Positions 1-5,293 of a stretch of 7,925 nucleotides of DNA are shown one piece after another. The first letter of the stretch is position 1. Every line of letters begins with the position of its first letter. The DNA comes from Clostridia bacterium (GTDB lineage Bacteria; Bacillota_A; Clostridia; Oscillospirales; CAG-272): the NCBI GenBank assembly GCA_017631775.1, contig JAGBSQ010000141.1, forward strand, positions 1 through 7,925. The letters run 5' to 3'. The translations under genes were made by a program, and so were the position numbers. The notes beneath the pieces were generated by a model. It saw only the letters and a list, made by a program, of their open reading frames with translations. It made no database searches and was not told the DNA's origin.

Positions 1-548
1 ATAATGCCCTTGAGGAAGTAAACGAGATTTTCGAAGAGTTGCTCGTGGCTCATGCCGCTGTAAGCGTCAAGGAGAGAGTTGAGCTCTTCGGAGGTGTAGC
101 TTTCATCCCAACCGGGAAGATGGAGGTTGTGAGGATCAAGACCCATCAGCTCCTCAGGGTTGTAAGAGAGCGCGTTGGAGCCGTCCTCTGCCTCGGTGTG
201 CAGATTGGTGCGCAACCAGTCGAATACGGGCATAAAGTTGTAGCAAATGCACTTAACGCCTGCCTTGCCAAGGTTGCGAATGGTGGTTGCATAGTTTGCA
301 ATGTAGCGGTCACGGGTGGGAAGGCCGAGCTTGATGTCCTCATGTACGGGAACGCTCTCGATAACTTCCATTTCAAGACCCTTTTCGTCGCAGAGCGACT
401 TGAGGCGCAGGATCTTATCCATTTCCCAAACCTCACCTACGGGAACGTCATAAACGGCAGTAACAACACCGCTCATGCCGGGGATCTGACGGATATAAGA
501 AAGCGGAATGCTATCCTTTTCTCCGTACCAACGAAATGTCATTTTCAT
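1..548 (-). CDS. uxuA: Mannonate dehydratase UxuA, N-terminal part (runs off left edge)
   Basis: UxuA dehydrates D-mannonate to 2-keto-3-deoxy-D-gluconate in the cytoplasm, the third step of the glucuronate branch of hexuronate catabolism. The first 182 residues are visible, about half of the roughly 350-residue Gram-positive form. They show the family N-terminus FRWYG (5-9), IPLSYIRQIPG (14-24), VYDVPVGEVW (32-41), ESVPVHEDIKLG (64-75) and the strand YNFMPVFDW (103-111), all matching remembered UxuA sequences closely. The start is the ATG at 546-548, preceded by AGAAAGG at 560-566. A second in-frame ATG two codons later is possible but farther from that site. It lies 49 bp downstream of uxaC on the same strand with no convincing promoter between, so it is read as the fifth gene of the leftward operon. 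The C-terminal half and the stop are outside the window. Confidence 0.95.
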   Translation of the reverse strand, partial: MKMTFRWYGEKDSIPLSYIRQIPGMSGVVTAVYDVPVGEVWEMDKILRLKSLCDEKGLEMEVIESVPVHEDIKLGLPTRDRYIANYATTIRNLGKAGVKCICYNFMPVFDWLRTNLHTEAEDGSNALSYNPEELMGLDPHNLHLPGWDESYTSEELNSLLDAYSGMSHEQLFENLVYFLKGI

Positions 549-559
549 GTTCGTTTTAT

Positions 560-566
560 CCTTTCT
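560..566 (-). promoter_or_regulatory. Ribosome binding site of uxuA
   Basis: AGAAAGG on the minus strand lies 11 nt ahead of the ATG at 548. It favours this start over the ATG two codons downstream. Confidence 0.6.
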
Positions 567-597
567 TGTTTTGATGTGTGTATTTAAATTGAATTGT

Positions 598-1929
598 TTA
601 CAGATTGAGGAATGCTTTGACGTTGCCGTAGCAAACTGCATACATCAAGCTCTTTGCGGCAGTCATATCGTATTCTCCGCGCTCAACGTAACCGCCAACA
701 AAGTCGGCGAGAATACGACGGAAGAAATCGAAGCGCGCGTAGCTTGCCAAGGAACGGCTGTCGGTCAGCATGCCAAGGTTTGTGCCAAGAACTGCATATT
801 CCGAAACGTTTTTGAGCTGCTCGCGAATGCCCTCTACGGTATCGTTAAACCACCAAGCCGCGCCAACACGAACACCGGGGAATGCGCCGGTGAGGGTTGC
901 CATTGCAGGAGCGCAAGCGGGGTTGAGGGTGTAGATAACGGTTTTGGGAAGCGCATTTCTCTTAACGAGCTCATCAAAGAAGTAAACGAGAGCATCTACG
1001 TCTACGTGGCCGCGCATAATGTCAAAGCCGGAATCGCGACCGATACGGCCTGCGAGTGTGCTGTTGACGTTGCGGAAGGTTGCAAAGTGCAGCTGCATAA
1101 CGATGCCGCGTGCAGCATACATCGATGCGGTAAAATACATCAAGTGAGAGAAGAGCTCTTGACGTTCACCCTCGGTCAAGGTTGCGCGCTTTGCATAAAG
1201 TGCTTCGGCGCGTTCTTCACCAATATCAGCCATGGGCAAAAAGTCCATGCCGTGGTCGGCGATCTTGCAGCCCTTGGAAAGGAAGTAGTCGAGTCTTTCT
1301 TCGAGGGCACCCTTGAGTTCTGCCAGGGTGTTGAGCTTTCTGCCAACAGAGCCTTCAAGTCTTTCAAGTGCAGCTGCGTCCATATTCAGGGCGAAGTCGG
1401 GGCGATAGGTGGGGCGTACGTTGGTCTCGCCGCAAATGCCGTGCATCGAAAGAGGAGATGCAGGATCATCGGTGGTGGCAACGTATTCCACACGGAATTT
1501 CTTTAAAATTTGCTTTGCGGTCAAGGTTTCGAGGGCCTTATTTGCCTTCTCCCAAATGCGCTCTGCGCTCTCGGAGTTGAGAGGCTCGCAAATATCGAAG
1601 AGGAGCTTGAGCTCGAGTTGTGTCCAATAGTACAAGGGTCCTCCGCAAAGGAGCGGAAAGATCTCGGCGTATTTGAGATACTTTTCGTAAAAGCTTGCAT
1701 CTCCGGTGATGTATTTTTCATCTACACCGCAAAGACGCATTGCGCGCCACTTATAGTGGTCGGCAGCGAGCCAAAGCTCACCAAGAGACTCAAACTTGCG
1801 GTCGTTTTGCAGTTCCGCTTCGTTGAGGTGACAGTGATAGTCAACAATGGGCAGGTCCTTTACTGTGGCATAAAGTTCCTCTGCCGCGGGGGTGTTTAAG
1901 AGGAGTGCTTCCCCAAAAAATTCCTTCAT
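598..1929 (-). CDS. uxaC: Uronate (glucuronate) isomerase UxaC, divergent form
   Basis: UxaC interconverts D-glucuronate and D-fructuronate (or galacturonate and tagaturonate). It belongs to the amidohydrolase superfamily and acts in the cytoplasm. The 443-residue product is somewhat shorter than the usual ~470. It carries the HxH metal motif in VDYHCHL (29-35), the segment DHYKWRAMR (57-65) with the active-site His-Tyr pair, RPD (176-178), QLH (279-281), AAWWFND (357-363) and DSR (390-392), so the known catalytic set appears intact. Some positions I remember as conserved differ: the usual LYHWTHLEL region reads LYYWTQLEL (99-107), and the usual Tyr-x-Arg-His-Glu-Tyr segment after DSR reads YARFDF (397-402). 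The start ATG (1927-1929) has GGGAG at 1936-1940, 6 nt upstream. The gene begins 23 bp after dehydrogenase B and precedes uxuA. The family call is secure; the exact substrate is less so, given the substitutions. Confidence 0.93.
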   Translation of the reverse strand: MKEFFGEALLLNTPAAEELYATVKDLPIVDYHCHLNEAELQNDRKFESLGELWLAADHYKWRAMRLCGVDEKYITGDASFYEKYLKYAEIFPLLCGGPLYYWTQLELKLLFDICEPLNSESAERIWEKANKALETLTAKQILKKFRVEYVATTDDPASPLSMHGICGETNVRPTYRPDFALNMDAAALERLEGSVGRKLNTLAELKGALEERLDYFLSKGCKIADHGMDFLPMADIGEERAEALYAKRATLTEGERQELFSHLMYFTASMYAARGIVMQLHFATFRNVNSTLAGRIGRDSGFDIMRGHVDVDALVYFFDELVKRNALPKTVIYTLNPACAPAMATLTGAFPGVRVGAAWWFNDTVEGIREQLKNVSEYAVLGTNLGMLTDSRSLASYARFDFFRRILADFVGGYVERGEYDMTAAKSLMYAVCYGNVKAFLNL

Positions 1930-1952
1930 AGGTTTCTCCCTTCCCTATCCCG

Positions 1953-2963
1953 TCAGGACAGGATCTCAATTCTTTGGCCGTTGGATTGATACATGGAAAG
2001 AATGAGGCGAACGACCTTTGCCGCCTCCTTGCCCGATACGCGGAAGGGACGTCCCTCTGCAAGGCAAGAATAGAAATCGCGAATGAGGATAGCATGTCCT
2101 GTTCCCCAAACGGTTTTGCCAACAAGGTTGGCGTGATCGCGTGTATCCTCAATTTCAACGGGCTTGCCATTGCAAATGACAAAATCGTTGCCGGCAATTA
2201 CGCGAATTTTATCCATGGTAACAAATTGCAGCTGTACGGGCAGATCTGCCGTTGCGGCAGTTGTGCCGTAGAAGTGGCACTTCATACCGTCGGGCAACTC
2301 AAAGTGTGCCGTTGCGGTATCCTCTACCTCGATGCAATCCTTATGGTAGTCATTGTCGGTGTGAGCCGTTACGTGTGTGGGCATGCCGCACAAATGCTGC
2401 AAAAGGTCGAGTGTGTGAAGAGCTTGGTTAATCATAACACCGCCACCCTCTTCAATAATCTTGCCTCTCCAAGCACCCGATGCATAATATTTTGCATCTC
2501 TCTTCCAGCTTACAATTCCAAGGCCGGACTTAACGCCGTGCTCCTTGATAAAATCGATCAGCCACAGCATGCGAGGCTCATAGCGGTTTTGTTGGCATAC
2601 GCCAAGCTTTGCCGAGCTCTTTTCCTCTGCCTCAAGCACCGCGTGGAGCTGCTCCATGGTGGTAGCCAAAGGCTTTTCGCACAAAACGTGAATGCCGCGA
2701 CCGAGTGCCGCGATCACCATTTCGGCATGCAGATAGTGGGGTGTGCAGATGTGAATGGAATCGGGCTTTTCTTTTTCGAGAAGCTCAACGTAGTCAGTGT
2801 AAACCGGAACGTTTTCAAGCTCGAATTTTTCAATCTTTTCTTGCGCATTTTCGGGAACGATATCGCAAAGCGCGCAAATCTTGTTGCCCGAACCGATGAT
2901 GGCATTGATGTGATTGCCCGAAATAGCGCCGCAACCGATGACGGCAATACGGAAAGTTTTCAT
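1953..2963 (-). CDS. Gfo/Idh/MocA-family NAD(P)-dependent oxidoreductase B
   Basis: A 336-residue sugar or polyol dehydrogenase of the Gfo/Idh/MocA family, presumably oxidising or reducing a carbohydrate carbon with NAD(P). The N-terminal Rossmann fold shows VIGCGAISGNH (8-18), and an acidic residue ends the second strand (CDI, 33-35). The catalytic EKP lies at 96-98. The C-terminal alpha/beta domain has WRG (165-167) and GGGVMINQALHTLDLL (173-188), whose His183 and Asp186 form the usual substrate-site H-x-x-D pair. Length is typical, and there is no signal peptide. The start ATG (2961-2963) has GAGGAA at 2970-2975. It follows dehydrogenase A after 42 bp and precedes uxaC by 23 bp. Substrate is not assignable: inositol dehydrogenase, glycoside 3-dehydrogenase or a uronate/aldonate reductase are all possible. 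The family is clear, the role inferred only from context. Confidence 0.93.
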   Translation of the reverse strand: MKTFRIAVIGCGAISGNHINAIIGSGNKICALCDIVPENAQEKIEKFELENVPVYTDYVELLEKEKPDSIHICTPHYLHAEMVIAALGRGIHVLCEKPLATTMEQLHAVLEAEEKSSAKLGVCQQNRYEPRMLWLIDFIKEHGVKSGLGIVSWKRDAKYYASGAWRGKIIEEGGGVMINQALHTLDLLQHLCGMPTHVTAHTDNDYHKDCIEVEDTATAHFELPDGMKCHFYGTTAATADLPVQLQFVTMDKIRVIAGNDFVICNGKPVEIEDTRDHANLVGKTVWGTGHAILIRDFYSCLAEGRPFRVSGKEAAKVVRLILSMYQSNGQRIEILS

Positions 2964-2969
2964 AATGAT

Positions 2970-2975
2970 TTCCTC
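2970..2975 (-). promoter_or_regulatory. Ribosome binding site of dehydrogenase B
   Basis: GAGGAA on the minus strand is 6 nt before the ATG at 2963. It supports independent initiation after the 42-bp gap. Confidence 0.65.
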
Positions 2976-2981
2976 AATTTT

Positions 2982-2994
2982 GGTTGGTGGTTGG
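2982..2994 (+). repeat. Four-GG-run motif, possible two-tetrad G-quadruplex
   Basis: GGTTGGTGGTTGG has four GG runs with loops TT, T and TT in the 42-bp gap between the two dehydrogenase genes. It resembles the thrombin-binding DNA aptamer GGTTGGTGTGGTTGG, which folds as a two-tetrad quadruplex. It lies on the template strand, so the mRNA here is C-rich and probably unstructured just upstream of the dehydrogenase B ribosome binding site. Folding is inferred, not shown. Confidence 0.4.
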
Positions 2995-3005
2995 TTTGTT
3001 TTTGT

Positions 3006-4181
3006 TTATTTGACGCCGCCGTAGCTGTTGGAGATATCCAAAACCACGTCGGGTGTTTCTTTTTTAACAACTGTGCTTTCTGCAATGCGACGGTTGAGCT
3101 GCGAAAGATAAAGCTCATCGTCGATGGGAAGCTCTACGGCTCTGTCAAGCCAAGTGGAAAGCAGCATCGCGTTCATCATTTGCACGCTCTTGATGCCCTC
3201 CTCGCCCTTGACGAACAAAGACTCCGTTCCCAAAACGGCATTTGCAAAATTATTCAAAATACCGACGTGTTGGTCGTTGCGACCGTCGGTGGGAACTTCG
3301 AATGTGTGATATTCGGGGTCGACGAATGCGCGTGCCGTGCGGCAGAATTCGCGCTCATCGATGGCAAGCTGATCGAACATCAATTTGCCGTGCTCGCAAA
3401 CAAGGCGTCCGCGTGTGCCGGTGATCTCAAAGCGGTTTGTTCCGGGGGCATCTGCCGTAGACGTTACGAATACGCCCGTAGCTCCGTTGGGGAACTCCAT
3501 ATAAGCGGTTACATCGTCCTCGACCTCAATATCGTGCCATTTGCCAAAGTGGCAATGGGCATGGATCTTTGTGGGGAGCATTCCCACAATCCATTGGAGC
3601 AGGTCGATTTGATGGGGACATTGGTTGAACAACACGCCGCCGCCCTCTCCGCGCCAAGTGGCTCTCCAGCCGCCAAGGTCAAAGTAGTTTTGCGAACGGT
3701 ACCAGTTGGTAATAATCCAATTGACGCGCTTGATGTCGCCAAGCTCACCGCCTGCAACCATCTCTTGCATTTTGCGATAGATGGAATTGGAGCGTTGATT
3801 GAACATCATACCAAAGAGCTTGTTCGACTTCTCGGCTGCCGCGTTCATCTCTTTTACCTGCTTTGTGTAAACACCCGCAGGCTTTTCGCAAATGACGTGC
3901 AATCCTGCTTCGAGTGCTTGGCAAACAAGTGCTTGGTGGTCATACGGCGGAACGGCAACGATGATGGCATCGCAAAGACCGCTATGCAGCATCTCCGTAT
4001 AATCGGCAAAGGAGACAACGCCCTCGGCCCCCTCGAGCGAGAGAATGGCAATTGCCTTTGCTTGCTTTGGCTCGCAAATGGCACTCAAAACGCCGTTTGC
4101 AATCTTGCCCTCCAAAAGGCTTTTGCAATGCGCCGTGCCCATGTTGCCGATGCCGACAATGCCAAATCTAACTTTTTGCAT
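3006..4181 (-). CDS. Gfo/Idh/MocA-family NAD(P)-dependent oxidoreductase A
   Basis: A 391-residue dehydrogenase of the Gfo/Idh/MocA family, a paralogue of the next gene but longer and clearly of another subfamily. The Rossmann fold begins GIVGIGNMGTAH (7-18), the acidic residue after the second strand is Glu37, and the catalytic EKP lies at 99-101. The C-terminal domain shows WRATWRGEGGG (172-182) and FNQCPHQIDLLQW (185-197), with His190 and Asp193 as the expected substrate-binding pair. A C-terminal extension past about 350 (IDDELY...) exceeds the usual ~340 residues. Its ATG overlaps the stop of the upstream isomerase gene by one base (TAATG), which indicates translational coupling and closely matched expression. 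The isomerase partner suggests sequential action on one sugar, but no substrate can be named. Confidence 0.93.
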   Translation of the reverse strand: MQKVRFGIVGIGNMGTAHCKSLLEGKIANGVLSAICEPKQAKAIAILSLEGAEGVVSFADYTEMLHSGLCDAIIVAVPPYDHQALVCQALEAGLHVICEKPAGVYTKQVKEMNAAAEKSNKLFGMMFNQRSNSIYRKMQEMVAGGELGDIKRVNWIITNWYRSQNYFDLGGWRATWRGEGGGVLFNQCPHQIDLLQWIVGMLPTKIHAHCHFGKWHDIEVEDDVTAYMEFPNGATGVFVTSTADAPGTNRFEITGTRGRLVCEHGKLMFDQLAIDEREFCRTARAFVDPEYHTFEVPTDGRNDQHVGILNNFANAVLGTESLFVKGEEGIKSVQMMNAMLLSTWLDRAVELPIDDELYLSQLNRRIAESTVVKKETPDVVLDISNSYGGVK

Positions 4182-5053
4182 TATGCGCGGCCGTTCACAA
4201 CAGGGTGACCGATTTCAGCAAGCATTTCCTTGAGTGCGTTGACCGCATAGTCAAACGCCTCGTCGGCGGTGGCAAATACGAACTTGTTTTTGAGTTCCTT
4301 GCCGTCAAATTGCTTGTAAGACTCGGAAACAAAGAGGTGAGGCTCAACCGTGAGAACAACCTCTGCATCGGTCATCTTGTCGATCTTTTGGAGTGCTTCC
4401 TTGAGGTGGCCCTCGCCTGCTCCTGCAGGAACAAGGGTGCGACCTTCGTAGAGGCAATCCTTAACGTGCATGTATTCGAAATAAGGTGCGGTTGCTTCAA
4501 AACCGGCAACGGGATCTCTTTGGCAGTAAACGTAGTTTGCAGGGTCATAAATGCCGCGCAGACCGGGAACAGATGCCAAAAGGTCAGCTACGCGTTCGGG
4601 ATCCTGACCGTAAATCTCACCCTCGTTCTCGTGGCAAAGAATAACGCCTGCCTCGGCTGCCTCGGCAACAAGAATTTTCATTCTGCGAATAACTTCATCG
4701 CGGTACTCGTCAAGCTTGTCTTGCTCTACAAAAAAGCTGAAGATACGCATTCTCTTTGCTCCAAACACACGGCAAACGTAGAGCGCGCGGCGGAAGAGCT
4801 CGAGGTGAGGCTCGAAATCGTCGGTGATTTTATATTTACCAATGGGAGAACCGAAGGAAGGAACGATAATGCCCTCTGCATCAAAACGGCGTTTGATTTC
4901 GGCAAGCTCCTCATCCGTTTTTGCAATAACGGGGCCAAGGTTCATAGCGCGGGGCTCAATGCAAAACAGTCCGTTTCTCTTAAGAGCCTCGATCTGTCCG
5001 TTAATACCGTTGTGTGCTTCGTCTGCAAAAGCGGAGATCAAAAATTTTGCCAT
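4181..5053 (-). CDS. Xylose-isomerase-like TIM-barrel sugar (phosphate) isomerase/epimerase
   Basis: A 290-residue protein of the AP-endonuclease-2/xylose-isomerase-like TIM-barrel family (the fold of IolE, IolI, hydroxypyruvate isomerase and ketose 3-epimerases). It starts at barrel strand 1 (MAKFLISAFADE). Likely metal ligands occur in the canonical order: Glu in HENEGE (141-146), Asp170 in YDPANY, His196 in MHVKD and Glu237 in TVEPHL. The start was set to the ATG at 5051-5053, because GAAAGG at 5063-5068 lies 9 nt upstream and the sequence begins directly with strand 1. A GTG at 5131 would add 26 unrelated residues. It is the first gene of the leftward operon, after an ~89-nt leader, and overlaps dehydrogenase A by one base. 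Isomerisation or epimerisation of a keto or aldo sugar is likely; in related clusters such proteins also handle 3-keto-glycosides. Substrate unknown. Confidence 0.9.
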   Translation of the reverse strand: MAKFLISAFADEAHNGINGQIEALKRNGLFCIEPRAMNLGPVIAKTDEELAEIKRRFDAEGIIVPSFGSPIGKYKITDDFEPHLELFRRALYVCRVFGAKRMRIFSFFVEQDKLDEYRDEVIRRMKILVAEAAEAGVILCHENEGEIYGQDPERVADLLASVPGLRGIYDPANYVYCQRDPVAGFEATAPYFEYMHVKDCLYEGRTLVPAGAGEGHLKEALQKIDKMTDAEVVLTVEPHLFVSESYKQFDGKELKNKFVFATADEAFDYAVNALKEMLAEIGHPVVNGRA

Positions 5054-5062
5054 AGTAATTAT

Positions 5063-5068
5063 CCTTTC
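5063..5068 (-). promoter_or_regulatory. Ribosome binding site that fixes the isomerase start
   Basis: GAAAGG on the minus strand lies 9 nt before the ATG at 5053. It decides for this start over the in-frame GTG at 5131. Confidence 0.7.
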
Positions 5069-5075
5069 GTTGTCA

Positions 5076-5090
5076 TTCGTCTTTGACGAA
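5076..5090 (-). repeat. Small hairpin in the operon leader
   Basis: TTCGTC-AAA-GACGAA on the minus strand forms a perfect 6-bp stem with a 3-nt loop in the leader RNA, ending 7 nt before the ribosome binding site. No U-run follows, so it is not a terminator. It could stabilise the mRNA or be fortuitous. Confidence 0.4.
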
Positions 5091-5148
5091 ATATGGTTTG
5101 TGTGCGCATCAAAAGTCATTTTTGGCCACACTTCTTCACTTTAATACT

Positions 5149-5177
5149 ATTATAACAATTTTATTGTTAAATGTCAA
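5149..5177 (-). promoter_or_regulatory. Consensus sigma-A promoter of the leftward operon
   Basis: On the minus strand TTGACA (5172-5177) is followed by exactly 17 nt and TATAAT (5149-5154), a perfect match to the housekeeping consensus in both boxes and spacing. TG one base before the -10 box adds an extended -10. Transcription would start near 5142, giving a leader of about 89 nt before the isomerase gene. Such a strong promoter usually needs a repressor to control it, and its spacer is a palindrome. Confidence 0.85.
5153..5169. promoter_or_regulatory. Candidate operator palindrome inside the leftward promoter
   Basis: TAACAATTTTATTGTTA is a perfect inverted repeat with 7-bp arms around TTT. 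It occupies nearly the whole spacer between the -35 and -10 boxes and overlaps the -10 by two bases. A bound dimer would block RNA polymerase, so it is a good candidate repressor site. No regulator gene is in the window, so the family (LacI, GntR or MarR-like) cannot be decided. AT-richness makes a chance palindrome possible. Confidence 0.5.
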
Positions 5178-5180
5178 TCG

Positions 5181-5196
5181 CTTTTTTTACAAAAAG
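5181..5196. repeat. Inverted repeat centred between the divergent -35 boxes
   Basis: CTTTTT-TTAC-AAAAAG has 6-bp arms. Its centre (5188.5) nearly coincides with the midpoint of the 21 bp between the leftward (5172-5177) and rightward (5199-5204) -35 boxes. The placement suits a shared regulator. The arms are mostly A/T runs, so DNA curvature or chance are alternatives. Confidence 0.35.
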
Positions 5197-5198
5197 TG

Positions 5199-5227
5199 TT
5201 GCAAATATTGCTATTTTGTGTTATAAA
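5199..5227 (+). promoter_or_regulatory. Promoter of the GH38 gene
   Basis: TTGCAA (5199-5204), a 17-nt spacer and TATAAA (5222-5227) with TG one base upstream of the -10 make a good extended sigma-A promoter. Transcription would begin near 5234, leaving a ~60-nt leader before the ATG at 5294. It stands back to back with the leftward promoter, and both have the string TGTTATAA at the -10. Confidence 0.7.
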
Positions 5228-5254
5228 TAAGGTGGATAAGAATGCGATTTGCAC

Positions 5255-5268
5255 TATGTGATCTCATA
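5255..5268. repeat. Near-palindrome in the GH38 leader
   Basis: TATGTGATCTCATA is symmetric in 12 of 14 bases around GATC. It lies about 20 bp downstream of the predicted transcription start, where a roadblock operator could act. Weak evidence. Confidence 0.3.
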
Positions 5269-5281
5269 AATGCCACAGATT

Positions 5282-5285
5282 GGAG
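5282..5285 (+). promoter_or_regulatory. Ribosome binding site that fixes the GH38 start
   Basis: GGAG sits 8 nt ahead of the ATG at 5294. It lies inside the reading frame that would begin at the alternative ATG at 5270, so it favours the later start. Confidence 0.7.
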
Positions 5286-5293
5286 ACAATACT

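Noticed and set aside
508..1506. A + strand 332-codon frame antisense to uxaC
   Set aside because: Same in-register shadow effect; the opposite strand encodes an unmistakable uronate isomerase.
1974..4208. A 744-codon open frame on the + strand, antisense to both dehydrogenases
   Set aside because: It is in exact codon register with the real genes and open only because they avoid TTA, CTA and TCA. The translation is Cys/Ala-rich with no recognisable domain, while the minus-strand frames show clear Gfo/Idh motifs.
4205..5086. A + strand 293-codon frame antisense to the isomerase gene
   Set aside because: In-register shadow; no ribosome binding site or recognisable protein, and the isomerase motifs lie on the other strand.
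5054..5131. A GTG start at 5131 that would lengthen the isomerase by 26 residues
   Set aside because: It lies only about 11 nt from the predicted transcription start, its added residues do not look like part of the fold, and the ATG at 5053 has a good ribosome binding site.
5054..5142. A riboswitch or attenuator in the ~89-nt operon leader
   Set aside because: Only one 6-bp hairpin without a U-run is visible, and no known aptamer core was recognised.
5270..5293. An ATG at 5270 adding eight residues to the GH38 protein
   Set aside because: The GGAG ribosome binding site for the ATG at 5294 lies inside those codons, and the family N-terminus begins at the later start.
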